Below, piece after piece: positions 42,743 to 51,884 of a stretch of DNA of 64,000 nt; positions within the stretch are counted from its first letter, which is position 1; every line of letters begins with the position of its first letter. A program made the translations under genes and the position numbers. The stretch is from Streptomyces sp. NBC_01439 (GTDB lineage: Bacteria; Actinomycetota; Actinomycetes; Streptomycetales; Streptomycetaceae), in contig NZ_CP109487.1 of assembly GCF_036227605.1 (NCBI RefSeq), positions 4,531,501 to 4,595,500 of the forward strand, written 5' to 3'. Below the pieces are notes generated by a model. The model was not told the origin of the DNA, did not search any database, and worked only from the letters and a program-made list of their open reading frames with translations.

Positions 42743-44013
42743 CGTCCGGTGCCTCCGTAGACGACCGCTTCGGCGCTGTCGGAGTCGAGGCCGAAGGCCG
42801 TGTGCACGGCGCGGACGGCTTCGTTGACGTCGTCCTGGCGGGTGACGACCGAGATGCGGATCTCGGAGGTCGAGATCAGCTCGATGTTCACGCCCGCGTC
42901 GGACAGCGCCTGGAAGAAGGATGCGGTGACGCCCGGGTTCGTCTTCATGCCCGCGCCGACCAGGGAGATCTTGCCGATCTGGTCGTCGTAGCGCAGGGAG
43001 TCGAAGCCGATCGCGCCCTTCGCCTTCTCCAGCGCCTCGATGGCCTTGTGACCCTCGGCCTTGGGGAGCGTGAAGGAGATGTCCGTGAGGCCCGTGGAGG
43101 CCGCGGAGACGTTCTGCACGATCATGTCGATGTTGATCTCGGCGTCCGCGATGGCGCGGAAGATCGCCGCGGCCTCGCCCGGCTTGTCCGGGACACCGAC
43201 GACCGTGATCTTGGCTTCGGAGACGTCGTGCGCGACTCCGGAGATGATGGCGTGCTCCACCTGCGCGTCCCCTTGCGGATTCTCGTTGCTGACCCAGGTG
43301 CCCGGCAGTCCGGAGAAGGACGAGCGGACGTGGATCGGAATGTTGTAGCGGCGCGCGTACTCGACGCAACGGTGCAGCAGCACCTTGGAACCGGAGGCCG
43401 CGAGCTCCAGCATGTCCTCGGAGGAGATCCAGTCGATCTTCTTGGCCTTCTTCACGACGCGGGGGTCCGCGGTGAAGACGCCGTCGACGTCGGTGTAGAT
43501 CTCGCACACCTCGGCGTCCAGCGCCGCGGCGAGCGCGACGGCGGTGGTGTCCGAGCCGCCCCGGCCGAGGGTGGTGATGTCCTTGGAGTCCGCGGACACC
43601 CCCTGGAAGCCCGCGACGATGGCGATGTTGCCCTCGTCCAGCGCGGTGCGGATCCGGCCCGGCGTGACATCGATGATGCGCGCTTTGTTGTGGACCGAGT
43701 CGGTGATCACGCCTGCCTGGCTACCGGTGAACGACTGGGCCTCGTGGCCCAGGTTTTTGATCGCCATGGCCAGCAGGGCCATGGAGATCCGCTCCCCGGC
43801 GGTCAGCAGCATGTCGAATTCGCGTCCGGCAGGCATCGGCGATACCTGCTCGGCGAGATCGATCAACTCGTCCGTCGTGTCGCCCATCGCGGAAACCACG
43901 ACGACCACCTGGTGGCCGTTCTTCTTGGCATCCACGATCCGCTTGGCGACGCGCTTGATGCCCTCGGCATCGGCTACGGAGGAGCCTCCGTACTTCTGCA
44001 CGACAAGGCCCAC
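42739..44013 (-). CDS. ask: Aspartokinase
   Basis: This 424-residue enzyme phosphorylates aspartate, the first step toward lysine, threonine and methionine. [13 protein letters not shown] at the start and [14 protein letters not shown] are the kinase signatures. Two ACT domains occupy about residues 265-424, the site of feedback control by lysine plus threonine in related actinomycetes. The GTG start follows GAGGAG by six bases; the upstream ATG would add 25 residues without support. In some relatives an internal start gives a separate beta subunit from the ACT half; this cannot be judged here. Confidence 0.96.
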   Translation of the reverse strand: MGLVVQKYGGSSVADAEGIKRVAKRIVDAKKNGHQVVVVVSAMGDTTDELIDLAEQVSPMPAGREFDMLLTAGERISMALLAMAIKNLGHEAQSFTGSQAGVITDSVHNKARIIDVTPGRIRTALDEGNIAIVAGFQGVSADSKDITTLGRGGSDTTAVALAAALDAEVCEIYTDVDGVFTADPRVVKKAKKIDWISSEDMLELAASGSKVLLHRCVEYARRYNIPIHVRSSFSGLPGTWVSNENPQGDAQVEHAIISGVAHDVSEAKITVVGVPDKPGEAAAIFRAIADAEINIDMIVQNVSAASTGLTDISFTLPKAEGHKAIEALEKAKGAIGFDSLRYDDQIGKISLVGAGMKTNPGVTASFFQALSDAGVNIELISTSEIRISVVTRQDDVNEAVRAVHTAFGLDSDSAEAVVYGGTGR

Positions 44014-44142
44014 GTGCGCTCCTCGCTCAGTCCGTCTCATTGCTGGTGCAGTGTAACGAGCGACCGGGATCCGACCGCCTCGTACCACATCATGAGACGA
44101 GAAGATCAGAGAATGAGTTCCTGGTCCGGCCGCTGCGTTCGC

Positions 44143-44790
44143 TCAGGTGCGGCCGAGGCCGCCGAGCTCCTCGGCCATCACCTTTCCGGCCTGTTCCGCG
44201 AGGTCGTCCTCGGCCAGGTCCTCGTCCGTGTCCAGGCCGTCCAGCGCCGCCAGCGGCTGGTCCAGACGTACATGGGCCACCAGCGACTGCAGTGCGCGCA
44301 GGGTCGCCGAGGCCGTCGGACCCCAGTTGGTGAAGTACGAGAACTGCCACCACCACAGCGCCTCGGTGGTCCGCCCCGCCCGGTAGTGCGCCAGCCCGTG
44401 CCGCAGGTCCGCGACCACGTCGGCCAGGTCGTCGGAGATCCGGTGCGCGACCGGGGCCTTGCGCGGCTCGTAGGGGTCGAAGACCTCCGAGTACACGTCG
44501 ACCGGCTCCAGCATGTAGGCGAACCGCTCGCGCAGCTCGTCGACGTCCGGCTCCGGTCCGAGGTCGGGCTCGTAGCGCTCGTCGGGCAGCACGTCCTGGT
44601 ACGCGCCCAGCCGACCGCCCGCCAGCAGCAGCTGGGACACCTCCAGGAGGAGGAAGGGCACCGCGCTGTCCGGGTCCTCGCCCTTGGCCACTTCGGTGAC
44701 CGCGACGATGAAGGACTCGATCTGGTCCGAGATCTGGACGGCGAAGTCGTCCGGATCCTGACCCAGGGCGTGCAGCGTTGCGTCAGACAT
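44143..44790 (-). CDS. DUF5063-like conserved protein
   Basis: This 215-residue acidic helical protein starts [19 protein letters not shown] and contains [20 protein letters not shown], a strongly conserved Trp-rich stretch of the DUF5063 group. Function is unknown. It follows recR with an 8-base overlap, so it is translated from the same mRNA as recR and ybaB. An upstream ATG (44811) would lengthen the overlap and is less likely. Conservation beside recR suggests a link to DNA repair, but nothing in the sequence proves it. Confidence 0.75.
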   Translation of the reverse strand: MSDATLHALGQDPDDFAVQISDQIESFIVAVTEVAKGEDPDSAVPFLLLEVSQLLLAGGRLGAYQDVLPDERYEPDLGPEPDVDELRERFAYMLEPVDVYSEVFDPYEPRKAPVAHRISDDLADVVADLRHGLAHYRAGRTTEALWWWQFSYFTNWGPTASATLRALQSLVAHVRLDQPLAALDGLDTDEDLAEDDLAEQAGKVMAEELGGLGRT

Positions 44791-45382
44791 CGAGAAGTCG
44801 CCTTCCTTCAAAGGCCCGCCCGAGCGTGACCTCGTCCGCGTACTCCAGATCTCCCCCGACGGGGAGTCCGCTGGCCAGGCGGGTGACCTTCAGGCCCATG
44901 GGCTTGATCATGCGGGCGAGGTAGGTGGCCGTCGCCTCGCCCTCCAGGTTCGGGTCGGTGGCGAGGATCAGCTCGGTCACCTCGCCGTCCGCCAGGCGCG
45001 CCAACAGCTCGCGGATGCGCAGGTCGTCGGGGCCGACGCCTTCGATCGGGCTGATCGCGCCGCCGAGGACGTGGTACTTCCCCCGGAACTCGCGCGTCCG
45101 CTCGATCGCGACGACGTCCTTCGGCTCCTCGACGACACAGATGACCGTGGTGTCCCGGCGCGGGTCGCGGCAGATGCCGCACCGCTCCTCCTGTGCCACG
45201 TTCCCGCAGACCGCGCAGAACCGGACCTTGTCCTTGACCTCCAGCAGCGCGTGCGCGAGGCGGCGGACGTCGGTGGGTTCGGCCTGCAGGATGTGGAAGG
45301 CGATCCGCTGCGCGCTCTTGGGCCCGACGCCGGGCAGCCTGCCCAGTTCGTCGATCAGGTCCTGAACCACGCCTTCGTACAA
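44783..45382 (-). CDS. recR: RecR recombination mediator
   Basis: This 199-residue RecF-pathway protein helps load RecA at gaps. It shows the N-terminal HhH motif [16 protein letters not shown], the four-Cys zinc site [16 protein letters not shown], and the Toprim domain with [12 protein letters not shown] and [15 protein letters not shown]. The length is standard. The start codon is TTG at 45382, supported by GAAGG about seven bases upstream and by the natural protein start [13 protein letters not shown]. The pair with ybaB upstream is near universal. Confidence 0.97.
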   Translation of the reverse strand: MYEGVVQDLIDELGRLPGVGPKSAQRIAFHILQAEPTDVRRLAHALLEVKDKVRFCAVCGNVAQEERCGICRDPRRDTTVICVVEEPKDVVAIERTREFRGKYHVLGGAISPIEGVGPDDLRIRELLARLADGEVTELILATDPNLEGEATATYLARMIKPMGLKVTRLASGLPVGGDLEYADEVTLGRAFEGRRLLDV

Positions 45383-45421
45383 CGGACTGCCTTCTTTCGT
45401 CTTTCGTCGGGTGGGGGAGGG

Positions 45422-45766
45422 TTAGAACGGGAGGCCGGGGATACCGCTGCCGCCGCCCAGGCCCTGGGCCAGGGGGCCCAGCTTCTGCTGCTGGAGCGCC
45501 TGGGCATTCTCGTTGGCCGCCTGCACCGCGGCGACCACCAGGTCGGCGAGCGTCTCCGTGTCCTCGGGGTCCACGGCCTTCGGGTCGATCACCAGCGCCC
45601 GCAGCTCACCGGATCCGGTAACGGTCGCCCTCACCAGACCGCCGCCGGCCTGGCCCTCGACCTCGGTCCGTGCGAGCTCCTCCTGCGCGGCCGCGAGATC
45701 CTGCTGCATCTTCTGGGCCTGCTGGAGCAGCTGCTGCATGTTGGGCTGGCCACCACCGGGAATCAC
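45422..45766 (-). CDS. ybaB: YbaB/EbfC family nucleoid-associated protein
   Basis: This 114-residue protein binds DNA as a dimer; homologues bend or coat the nucleoid. It shows [20 protein letters not shown], the [19 protein letters not shown] strand pair and [17 protein letters not shown], ending in a Gly-rich tail [12 protein letters not shown] typical of actinobacteria. GTG at 45766 is chosen because orthologues begin VIPGGGQPN; a later ATG (45739) lacks support. It leads the ybaB-recR-DUF5063 operon. Confidence 0.95.
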   Translation of the reverse strand: MIPGGGQPNMQQLLQQAQKMQQDLAAAQEELARTEVEGQAGGGLVRATVTGSGELRALVIDPKAVDPEDTETLADLVVAAVQAANENAQALQQQKLGPLAQGLGGGSGIPGLPF

Positions 45767-46035
45767 AGGGCACTCACTCCATACGTTGTACGTCGAGACC
45801 TTCGGAACGCTGGTCAATCTGAGCCTACGTGCTCCCCGGGCCCCGCGCCCTACGCCGTGAGGACCAACTCTTTCGAGTGAGAGACGAGGCGTGCGCGTAC
45901 CTGATGGAGACCTCCTTGCGGGCGGAAATCCCGGGAATCGTCGCCCATCGCCCGTCAATCGAAGGTAGGAAGAGCATGCGCATCATTGCGCACACGCGCA
46001 CCACCACACGTCAGCGCAGGCAGAGGGAGTGCCGG

Positions 46036-46782
46036 GTGAGCCAGCCGGAGATGCAGCCCGAGGGGCCACCCCGGGATCCCCGGGAGGAAGGCGGCGGACC
46101 GATGGCGGCGGGCGATCTGACCGGCCGGCCGTTCCCCCTCGGGGACTGGGGCGAGCCCGCCGAGCGGCTCGACGAGCTCTACCGGCGGGTCGAGGCCGAT
46201 GCGCTGCGCACCGCCGAGTGGTACCTGTCCGACCGGGCCTGGAAGCGGCGCGGTGCGCGCGTGCTGCGCGCCGGGGCGGCCGTGGGCGCCCTCACGGGTG
46301 CCTCGATGCCGCTGCTGGAGCTGACGGGCTCGATCCCGGGCGCCTCCACGTACGGCTACCTCGCGCTGCTGCTGGGCGCGGCCGCGCTGGCCTGCGACCG
46401 GTTCTTCGGGCTGACGTCCGGGTGGATGCGGAACGTAGCCACGGCCCAGGCCGTGCAGCGCCGGCTCCAGACCCTCCAGTTCGACTGGGCCTCGGAGAAC
46501 GTGCGCGAGGTGCTCGGACCCACCGAGGGCACGGCCAGCGAGGCAGCGGAGCGGTGCCTGACCGTGTTGCGCCGCTTCTCGGAGGACGTCACCGAGCTGG
46601 TGCGCTCGGAAACGGCGGACTGGATGGTGGAGTTCCGGGCCGGGCCCGCGCCCCTGGTGATGCAGTCGCTGGGAGCCCCCGGCGGGCGCCCGGACGCGAG
46701 CGTCCCGCCCGCCCGCTTCCCGCTGCCGCCGGGCACCAGACCGAACATGCCCCGGCAGCGGCCGCCGGAGCAGCCGCGCTGA
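46036..46782 (+). CDS. SLATT-like two-helix membrane protein
   Basis: This 248-residue protein has an N-terminal disordered segment, a helix (ELYRRVEADALRTAEWYLSD), two membrane helices (about residues 87-110 and 113-133, with a short loop), and a long cytoplasmic C-terminal helix bundle (VATAQAVQRRLQTLQFDWAS). This layout matches SLATT/2TM effector domains, which in other bacteria work with nucleotide-signal conflict systems. No cyclase or SMODS gene is adjacent here, so it may be a standalone relative. The GTG start follows GGGAG by six to seven bases. Confidence 0.6.
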   Translation: MSQPEMQPEGPPRDPREEGGGPMAAGDLTGRPFPLGDWGEPAERLDELYRRVEADALRTAEWYLSDRAWKRRGARVLRAGAAVGALTGASMPLLELTGSIPGASTYGYLALLLGAAALACDRFFGLTSGWMRNVATAQAVQRRLQTLQFDWASENVREVLGPTEGTASEAAERCLTVLRRFSEDVTELVRSETADWMVEFRAGPAPLVMQSLGAPGGRPDASVPPARFPLPPGTRPNMPRQRPPEQPR

Positions 46783-46955
46783 GGCGCGGGCAGGTCCAGC
46801 GGGGGTCGCGGGGGCACGGGCGGAGCCGGAGGGCACGGGCGGGGGCCGGTGCCGGTGCCGCCGCGGGACACGGGCGGGGGCCGGGGTTCCGCGCAGCGGA
46901 ACCGTACGCGGACCCGGACCCGTACCCATACCCGTACCTCGCCCACCGGCGCCGT

Positions 46956-47606
46956 TCAGCTGAAGATGATCATCGACCCCTGGCCGAGGCTCCGCGTCGC
47001 GGCCGCGTGCAGTCCCAGCCACACGTGCCGCTCACGGGCGAAGGGGCTGTCGTCGTACGGAATCGGCCCCGCCGGCTCCTCCAGCAGCGTCGGCCGCCCC
47101 GGCGGCGCCGGTGCGGCGGGCGGGTTCCCCGGGTCTATCCCGATGGCGGGGGCCACGAACAGCAGCTCCCGCAGCAGCCCCTGCCCGGACCCCAGCGGCC
47201 CGCCACCGGCCAGCAGCTCCTCGTTCGCCAGCGGAGCCGCGAAGTCCACCGGGACGTAGGCCCCGGCGTGGTCGTAGTGCCACACCAGGTGCGACTGCTG
47301 GGCCGTGGGCTCGAACATCTCCAGCAGTTGCTCGTAGTCCCCGCCGAGCTCGTCCACCGGGGTCACGGGCAGTCCGCAGAGCTGGAGCATGTACGCCCGC
47401 CGCAGGAAGTGCAGGGCGTCGTAGTCGAAGCCGGCGACCGGGGCGACGTCCCCGCTCAGGCCCGGCATGTACGCGAACACGGGCACGGACGGCAGGCCGG
47501 CCGCGCCCAGCGCCCTGTCGTACGAGGCGATCTCTTCCGCGAAGGGATTGTCGGGGCTGTGGCACAGCACGTCGACAAGGGGGACCAGCCACAGGTCACA
47601 GGCCAC
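46956..47606 (-). CDS. Conserved hypothetical protein
   Basis: This 216-residue acidic protein begins VACDLWLVPLVDVLCHSPDN and contains YDALHFLRRAYMLQLCGLP and WHYDHAGAYVPVDFAAPL. Gly/Pro-rich residues follow near 150-185. No domain is certain to me; it resembles other Streptomyces proteins of unknown function in the recR region. The GTG start has GGAGG five bases upstream. It converges on the SLATT-like gene. A gap of 173 bases between them holds only Gly/Arg-type repeats of CGGGG. Confidence 0.6.
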   Translation of the reverse strand: MACDLWLVPLVDVLCHSPDNPFAEEIASYDRALGAAGLPSVPVFAYMPGLSGDVAPVAGFDYDALHFLRRAYMLQLCGLPVTPVDELGGDYEQLLEMFEPTAQQSHLVWHYDHAGAYVPVDFAAPLANEELLAGGGPLGSGQGLLRELLFVAPAIGIDPGNPPAAPAPPGRPTLLEEPAGPIPYDDSPFARERHVWLGLHAAATRSLGQGSMIIFS

Positions 47607-47692
47607 TCGGCCTCCGATCAGTCGTTGTCGCCGATCCGGCCAGCGTAGTGGGCCGGACACCCTCCGCGAAGGGGTGCGCAGAACCTCGACCT

Positions 47693-48358
47693 TCAGAGGC
47701 GGGCGGCCCAGGCCAGCGCGTGCTCGTTGTAGCCGTGCACGATGCCGCGCACCGCGTCGGCGTCGGCCAGCGTCACCGCGTCCACCAAGTCACTGTGGCC
47801 GTCCCACAGCGCCGCCCGCAGCTGCGGCTCGCGCTGGAGGTGGGGGACGGCGAAGACCCAGCATTGCACGCGGATGCGGTGCAAGAACTCGGAGATGTAG
47901 GTGTTGGCGACCAGCCCGCTCAACTCCCGCCAGAAGCGCAGGTCGTAGCCGATCAGCACTTCGAGCGAACCGCTCTGCGCGGCCCGTCGGGCCTCTTCGC
48001 CCCGGCGGCGCACCGACACCAGCAGCTCGGCGGAGCCGGGGGTGGTGCCGCGCTCGGCGAGGCGGCGGAAGATCCCGTCCACGACGAGCGAGCGGGCCTC
48101 GACCATGCCCCGGAAGTCGTCCACGGAGAAGACCCGCACCCGGAAGCCGCGGTGCTGGACCAGTTCGAGCAGCCCTTGGGCCGAGAGGTCCACGAGCGCC
48201 TCGCGCACCGGGGTCGCGGAGACCTCGTACTGCTCGGCGATCTGCTTGACGGTGAACTCGGTCCCCGGAGGCAGGCGTCCCGCGAGCACCTCGTCACGCA
48301 GCGCGTCCGCGATCTGCTGGCGGAGCGTGTTGCGGGTGACAGCTCCGCTGCCTGGCAT
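47693..48358 (-). CDS. GntR family regulator, FadR (FCD) type
   Basis: This 221-residue regulator has an N-terminal winged helix (LRDEVLAGRLPPGTEFTVKQ, VSATPVREALVDL) and a helical C-terminal FCD domain (VEARSLVVDGIFRRLA, HSDLVDAVTLADADAVRG) with His and Asp residues that often bind metal plus an organic acid. It points away from the class III aminotransferase gene across a shared control region containing a palindrome, so regulation of that gene and its own is likely. The ATG follows AGGAGA by nine bases. The inducer is unknown; beta-alanine, taurine or a polyamine intermediate are candidates. Confidence 0.85.
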   Translation of the reverse strand: MPGSGAVTRNTLRQQIADALRDEVLAGRLPPGTEFTVKQIAEQYEVSATPVREALVDLSAQGLLELVQHRGFRVRVFSVDDFRGMVEARSLVVDGIFRRLAERGTTPGSAELLVSVRRRGEEARRAAQSGSLEVLIGYDLRFWRELSGLVANTYISEFLHRIRVQCWVFAVPHLQREPQLRAALWDGHSDLVDAVTLADADAVRGIVHGYNEHALAWAARL

Positions 48359-48417
48359 AGGGGTCCGTCTCCTGTCGTAGAGCTCCGGACACCATAGGCC
48401 AGACAGCGCGGCTGAAA

Positions 48418-48438
48418 ACCGATCGGTAGCTAACCGAT
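48418..48438. promoter_or_regulatory. Inverted repeat operator upstream of the GntR gene
   Basis: ACCGATCGGT (48418-48427) is a perfect palindrome, and ATCGGT-N5-ACCGAT (48422-48438) is a second overlapping one. They lie next to the -35 position of a TATGGT (48391-48396) promoter for the GntR gene, as expected for autoregulation. Confidence 0.55.
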
Positions 48439-48493
48439 ATCCGACGTCCGCACCCGGCGCCCGGGTGCGGATGTCGATGCGGGCGCCGGATGC

Positions 48494-48577
48494 GGATCCG
48501 GTGCGGGGGCAGATGCGGATCGGGTGCGGATCCGGTGCGGGGGCAGATGCGGATCGGGTGCGGATCCGGTGCGGGGC
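48494..48577. repeat. 34-bp tandem repeat
   Basis: Two exact 34-base units (48494-48527 and 48528-48561, each starting GGATCCGGTGCGGGGGCAGA) are followed by a 16-base part copy. They lie between the GntR gene and the aminotransferase stop, about 40 bases from the latter. Confidence 0.75.
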
Positions 48578-48616
48578 GGATGGCTGACCGGACCCGTTCC
48601 CTCCGGGCGGGCGGGT

Positions 48617-49978
48617 CTAGCCGGCCGTGGTGTGGCGGTCGGCTACCGTCAGCGCCTCGTCCAGCAGGGCCAGGCCCTCCTTGGCCTCCGCCTCCGTGAC
48701 GTTGCAGGGCGGGACCACGTGGGTGCGGTTCATGTTCACGAAGGGCCACAGGCCCGACGCCTTGCAGGCCGCCGCGAACTCGGCCATCGGCGCGTTGTCC
48801 GCGCCGGCCGCGTTGTACGGCACGAGCGGCTCGCGCGTCTCCTTGTCCCGTACGAGTTCCAGGGCCCAGAAGGCGCCCAGCCCGCGGACCTCGCCGACCG
48901 AGGGGTGGCGCTCGGCGATCTCGGCGAGGGCCGGGCCGATCACGTTCTCACCGAGGTGGGCGGCGTGCTCCACGATGCCCTCCTCCTCCATCGTGTTGAT
49001 CGTCGCGGCGGCGGCGGCGCAGGCCAGGGGGTGGCCGGAGTACGTGAGTCCGCCCGGGTAGGGGCGGGTGGCGAAGGTCTCGGCGATGGCGGCCGAGATG
49101 GCCACGCCGCCGAGCGGGACGTAGCCGCTGTTCACGCCCTTGGCGAAGGTGATCAGGTCGGGGGTGACGCCCCAGTGGTCGGCCGCGAACCACTTGCCGG
49201 TGCGGCCGAAGCCCGACATGACCTCGTCCAGGATGAAGACGATGCCGTAGCGGTCGCAGAGCTCGCGCACGCCCGCGAGGTAGCCGGCGGGCGGGGTCAT
49301 GATGCCTGCGGTGCCGGGCACGCTCTCCAGGATGATCGCCGCGATGGTCTGCGGCCCCTCGAAGGCAATGGTGTCGGCGAGGTGGGCGAGGGCGCGGGCG
49401 CACTCCTCGGCCTCGGTGGTGGCGTGGAAGGCGGAGCGGTAGAGGTACGGGCCCCAGAAGTGGACGACGCCGGCGGCGGCCGTGTCGGAGGGCCAGCGGC
49501 GCGGGTCGCCGGTCAGGTTGATCGCGGCGGCGGTGGCCCCGTGGTAGGAGCGGTAGGTGGAGAGCACCTTGGCGCGACCCGTGTGCAGACGGGCCATGCG
49601 CACGGCGTTCTCGACAGCCTCGGCGCCGCCGTTGGTGAAGAAGACCTTGTCCAGGTCGCCCGGGGTCCGCTCGGCGATGAGGCGTGCGGCCTCGGAGCGG
49701 ACGTCGACGGCGAAGCCGGGCGCGAGGGTGCAGAGCCGGGCGGCCTGCTCCTGGATCGCGGCGACGACCTTGGGGTGCTGGTGGCCGATGTTGGTGTTGA
49801 CCAACTGGGAGGAAAAGTCGAGGAACCGCTTGCCCTCGTAGTCCCAGAAGTACGACCCCTCGGCCCCGGCGACGGCGAGGGGGTCGATCAGGGCCTGGGC
49901 GGACCAGGAGTGGAAGACATGCTTCCGATCTGCGTCCTTCACGGTGGCAAGGGTGTGCGGGGTGACATGAGGGGTCAT
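48617..49978 (-). CDS. Class III PLP-dependent aminotransferase
   Basis: This 453-residue fold-type I aminotransferase is of the omega-amino acid:pyruvate/acetyl-ornithine class. LIFxDEVMSGFGRTGKWFA and the PLP Lys280 in TFAKGVNSGYVPLGG are diagnostic. FTNGGAEAVENAVRMAR, SYHGATAAAINLTG and PYPGGLTYSGHPLAC also fit. Likely donors are beta-alanine, GABA, taurine or a diamine. It runs leftward, away from the DJ-1 gene, and toward the GntR regulator. The ATG has no convincing ribosome binding site directly upstream. Confidence 0.92.
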   Translation of the reverse strand: MTPHVTPHTLATVKDADRKHVFHSWSAQALIDPLAVAGAEGSYFWDYEGKRFLDFSSQLVNTNIGHQHPKVVAAIQEQAARLCTLAPGFAVDVRSEAARLIAERTPGDLDKVFFTNGGAEAVENAVRMARLHTGRAKVLSTYRSYHGATAAAINLTGDPRRWPSDTAAAGVVHFWGPYLYRSAFHATTEAEECARALAHLADTIAFEGPQTIAAIILESVPGTAGIMTPPAGYLAGVRELCDRYGIVFILDEVMSGFGRTGKWFAADHWGVTPDLITFAKGVNSGYVPLGGVAISAAIAETFATRPYPGGLTYSGHPLACAAAAATINTMEEEGIVEHAAHLGENVIGPALAEIAERHPSVGEVRGLGAFWALELVRDKETREPLVPYNAAGADNAPMAEFAAACKASGLWPFVNMNRTHVVPPCNVTEAEAKEGLALLDEALTVADRHTTAG

Positions 49979-50088
49979 GTCGTCACGCTAGAAGTGCGCA
50001 GGTGGAGCGGGATATCGGCGGACTGTATGGGGGTGGGGGGCCGCTCTCGGCAGTCTGTCTGCGAGGGGGCTCCAACCCCTCCCTTGGA

Positions 50089-50126
50089 TTGACAGCATCC
50101 TGTCGTTATGACAGTCTATTGTCATA
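50089..50126 (+). promoter_or_regulatory. Promoter with embedded MarR-type operator
   Basis: TTGACA (50089-50094) and CAGTCT (50112-50117) are separated by 17 bases. TATGACA-N6-TGTCATA (50107-50126) is a perfect 7-bp inverted repeat that covers the -10. The first two genes downstream are a DJ-1 protein and a MarR regulator, so autorepression is likely. Confidence 0.65.
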
Positions 50127-50157
50127 GAGCAGGAACCACGCTGGAGGCGAAAGCACC

Positions 50158-50787
50158 ATGAGCGAGACCCCGCGCAAGCCCGTCCACCTCGCGGTCTACG
50201 ACACGTACGCGGACTGGGAGACCGGCCACACCACCGCGCACCTCACCCAGCGCGGCCACACCGTGCGCACGGTCGGCCCGAGCGCGGCGCAGCCGGTCAC
50301 CACCATGGGCGGCGTCCGCATCCAGCCCGACCTGGCCCTGGCCGACCTGCGACCGGAGGACTCCTCGCTGCTGATCCTCACGGGCGCGTCCCTGTGGGAC
50401 ACGAGCGACGACCTGGCGCCGTTCGCGGCCAAGGCGCGGGAGTTCCTGGCCGCCGGAGTGCCGGTCGCGGCGATCTGCGGAGCCACCGCGGGCCTCGCCC
50501 GCGAGGGGCTGCTGGACGGCCGGACCCACACCAGCGCCGCCTCCTTCTACCTCGCCGAGCAGCCCGGCTACGGGGGCGCCGAGCGCTACGTCGAGGCCGA
50601 TGCGGTGACCGACGGCAACCTGATCACGGCGGGGCCGACGGAGCCGGTGGCCTTCGCCCGCGAGGTCTTCGCCCGTCTGGACGTCTACAAGCCGGACGTC
50701 CTGGACGCCTGGTACGGGCTCTTCCACGACTCGGACGTCAGCGCGTACCCGGTCCTGATGGCGGCATCGGCGGCCGGCGATGCGTGA
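50158..50787 (+). CDS. DJ-1/PfpI family protein
   Basis: This 209-residue protein has the nucleophile-elbow sequence VAAICGATAGLA, where the Cys (about residue 107) is the conserved DJ-1/PfpI Cys. SSLLILTGASLWD before it and HTSAASFYLAEQPG after it also fit. The group includes glyoxalases, deglycase-like enzymes and stress proteins, so no substrate is claimed. The ATG is about 11 bases from GGAGG. Its last codons overlap the MarR start by 8 bases, so both proteins are made from one mRNA under the palindrome above. Confidence 0.82.
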   Translation: MSETPRKPVHLAVYDTYADWETGHTTAHLTQRGHTVRTVGPSAAQPVTTMGGVRIQPDLALADLRPEDSSLLILTGASLWDTSDDLAPFAAKAREFLAAGVPVAAICGATAGLAREGLLDGRTHTSAASFYLAEQPGYGGAERYVEADAVTDGNLITAGPTEPVAFAREVFARLDVYKPDVLDAWYGLFHDSDVSAYPVLMAASAAGDA

Positions 50788-51361
50788 GGCGACGCACGAG
50801 CTGCTGCCCGCCGGGGACCCTGGGGCCGCCCGGGGCCCGACCGACCTGGGGGACCTCGGCGGGCCGGGGGACCTCACGGACGCCCGTACCCAGCAGGACC
50901 TGCTGAGCCGCACCGCGCTCGGGGTGTTCCGGCTGAACGGCCAGTTCCTCGCCATCTCGGAAGAGCTGGCCAAGCCGGCCGGGCTGACGGCCGCCTGGTG
51001 GCAGGTCCTGGGCGCGGTACTGCGGGAGCCGCTGCCCGTCGCGGGCATCGCCCGGAACATGGGCATCACCCGGCAGAGCGTGCAGCGCATCGCGGACCTG
51101 CTGGTCGCCAAGGGGTTGGCGGAATACGCCCCGAACCCCGCCCACCGGCGGGCGAAACTGCTGCGTCCCACGGAGGACGGACGGGGCGCGGTGGACCGGA
51201 TCGGCCCGGGGCACGCGGCTCTGGCGGCCCGCCTCACGGCGGAGCTGGGCGACGCCGCCTTCGCGGAGACGGTCCGCGCACTGGAACGGCTGGCCACGGC
51301 ACTGGACGCGCTGGAGTCCGCCACACCGTCCACCGCCGTTTCCGCATCCGCGCCGGAATGA
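50780..51361 (+). CDS. MarR family regulator
   Basis: This 193-residue protein has a Gly/Pro/Leu-rich 40-residue N-terminal tail and a MarR winged helix (TAAWWQVLGAVLREPLPVAG, IARNMGITRQSVQRIADLLV, YAPNPAHRRAKLLRPTEDG wing). A C-terminal helix forms the dimer. It overlaps the DJ-1 gene by 8 bases and probably binds the palindrome in their promoter. No Cys is visible, so a small ligand rather than oxidation would release it. Confidence 0.85.
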   Translation: MREATHELLPAGDPGAARGPTDLGDLGGPGDLTDARTQQDLLSRTALGVFRLNGQFLAISEELAKPAGLTAAWWQVLGAVLREPLPVAGIARNMGITRQSVQRIADLLVAKGLAEYAPNPAHRRAKLLRPTEDGRGAVDRIGPGHAALAARLTAELGDAAFAETVRALERLATALDALESATPSTAVSASAPE

Positions 51362-51489
51362 GCCCGGACGACACCGCCCGCGGCACCGTGCCCACGCCGC
51401 GCAGGCCCGCGGCGAACGATTGTGTCGAAGTCAATAAGCCTGCAAGCAAAGCTTGTTACGTATAACGGGGCTGTCGGACACTGCGGCAC

Positions 51490-51879
51490 ATGGAGCCGTT
51501 GAAGGTAGTGGCACAACTGTGGGAGCGAATCGAGGCACGTGACTGGGACGGCGTGGCCGGGCTCATCGCCGAGGACGCGGTCATCGAATGGCCCGTGAGC
51601 GGTGAGCGCATCGTGGGGCGCGCCAACTTCATAGCCGTGAACAGCGACGACGGCTACTCGGACGAGAGATCCGTGGAACTGCTGCGGATCCTGGCCGATG
51701 GGAACCTCGTGGTCACCGAGGTGGAGATACCTCAGGACCACGTCGTCTACCGGGCCGTCTCCCTCTGGACCGTGCGGGACGGGGAGATCGTGGGGGCGAG
51801 GGAGTACTGGACCAGCCCCGGCCAGGACCCGGCACCCCGCTGGCGGGCGGGGTACGTCGAACCCCTGGTGGCAGACTGA
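51490..51879 (+). CDS. SnoaL-like/NTF2-fold protein
   Basis: This 129-residue protein has the NTF2-like cone: LWERIEARDWDGVAGLIAED, VIEWPVSGERIVGR and the closing SLWTVRDGEIVGAREYWT. Family members include polyketide cyclases and small epoxide hydrolases, but many such proteins only bind ligands. TATAAC (51461-51466) is a possible -10, and inverted repeats CAAGC-AAA-GCTTG and GTTA-CGTA-TAAC lie just upstream. It is five bases from the LysE-like gene, so they are probably cotranscribed. Confidence 0.75.
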   Translation: MEPLKVVAQLWERIEARDWDGVAGLIAEDAVIEWPVSGERIVGRANFIAVNSDDGYSDERSVELLRILADGNLVVTEVEIPQDHVVYRAVSLWTVRDGEIVGAREYWTSPGQDPAPRWRAGYVEPLVAD

Positions 51880-51884
51880 GCCGC

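Noticed and set aside
45767..46035. Signal recognition particle RNA near ybaB
   Set aside because: The conserved loop of SRP RNA is not found, and no convincing fold was seen.
48494..48577. CRISPR array
   Set aside because: The units are contiguous with no spacers and there are no cas genes.
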